Shown here: in pieces, positions 5,911 through 6,250 of the stretch
How the letters are laid out: every line of letters starts with the position of its first letter
Position numbering within the stretch: position 1 is the stretch's first letter
From: Pseudomonadota bacterium
GTDB lineage: Bacteria > Pseudomonadota > Gammaproteobacteria > JAKAQQ01
Direction: 5' to 3'
Assembly (NCBI GenBank): GCA_021819635.1
Contig: JAKAQQ010000054.1
Span: forward strand, 1 to 6,250
DNA: 6,250 nt
The notes under the pieces: model-generated
The model's database searches: none
The model's input: only the letters and a program-made list of their open reading frames with translations
Told to the model about the DNA's origin: nothing
Translations under genes and position numbers: made by a program

Positions 5911-6250
5911 TCAAGGCGCGATTTCCTCGAGGTCCTGGAAGACGAAGCGTTCGTCGCGGTGCACCGTCCCCCCCACGCGGAAACCCACGGGACGGTGAAA
6001 GCCCGGCCCGTCGTAGACGAAGGTATGGAACTCGCCGTTCTCCCCGCAGGGATCGACCTCCGGCGGGAGGTCCGCGAGGAACCGGGCGTCGTACGCGCGC
6101 CCCGCGGCCGCGGCGGGGAGCCGCGCCGTGTCGACCGCCACCACGACCGCGCGGTAGCCGGCCGCGAGAAAGTCCTGGGCGAGCCGCGCGGTGTCTTCGC
6201 CCCAGAGAGGAAAGAGCGCCCGAAGTCCGTGGCCGGCGACGAGTCGTTCA
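5911..6250 (-). CDS. Dph6-related adenine-nucleotide alpha-hydrolase-like protein, N-terminus beyond window
   Basis: This is the C-terminal 112 residues of an ATP-binding protein of the diphthine-ammonia ligase (Dph6) family; the coding frame enters from the right edge. The visible part includes FPLWGEDTARLAQDFLAAGY (coded about 6154-6213), then VVVAVD, and the diagnostic DPCGENGEFHTFVYDGP (6054-6004). These two blocks are hallmarks of the Dph6 C-terminal half. The PP-loop nucleotide-binding motif (SGGKD type) would be upstream and cannot be seen. In archaea and eukaryotes the family amidates diphthine on elongation factor 2. Bacteria lack diphthamide, so the bacterial substrate is unknown. 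A GTG at 6144 is internal, since the conserved sequence continues upstream without a stop. A 136-base gap to the thioesterase gene leaves it unclear whether they share a transcript. Confidence 0.85.
   Translation of the reverse strand, partial: ERLVAGHGLRALFPLWGEDTARLAQDFLAAGYRAVVVAVDTARLPAAAAGRAYDARFLADLPPEVDPCGENGEFHTFVYDGPGFHRPVGFRVGGTVHRDERFVFQDLEEIAP

Overview
The DNA is very GC-rich (roughly 70% or more by eye) and densely packed with genes. Every intact coding region resembles a Pseudomonadota family, and an LptM-type lipoprotein implies a Gram-negative outer membrane carrying LPS. A high-GC proteobacterium, probably gammaproteobacterial, fits best, but this rests on protein resemblance alone. 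No mobile element, CRISPR array, tRNA or rRNA was seen.

Layout, left to right. Positions 2700 down to 1 (minus strand) hold a two-gene unit: a small lipoprotein, lptM, whose stop overlaps the start of polA (DNA polymerase I) in ATGA; polA runs off the left edge after 838 residues. A 45-base divergent gap follows. Then rsmB (16S rRNA m5C methyltransferase) reads rightwards from 2746 to 4056. Its last 17 bases overlap the end of a convergent minus-strand cluster (5774 down to 4040) of three compact genes: a hotdog-fold acyl-CoA thioesterase of the YdiI/MenI type, a fumarylacetoacetate-hydrolase-family enzyme close to FAHD1/acylpyruvase, and a YibF-like glutathione S-transferase. Upstream of that cluster, after a 136-base gap, lies the C-terminal part of a Dph6-related ATP-binding protein that enters from the right edge.

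Working together: polA and rsmB are housekeeping genes for DNA repair/replication and ribosome maturation. The thioesterase, FAH hydrolase and GST are spaced like one operon. FAH-family hydrolases and GST-fold isomerases act one after the other in gentisate and homogentisate breakdown, so a small carbon-acid or detoxification role is plausible, but no dioxygenase or other pathway gene is present to confirm it.

The most notable points are structural. The FAH-family gene appears to start at CTG, overlapping the preceding stop as CTGA, with a well-placed Shine-Dalgarno; the first conventional start would remove its catalytic histidine. The lptM-polA coupling also differs from the usual lptM neighbourhood. 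I found no convincing undescribed multi-gene system here.
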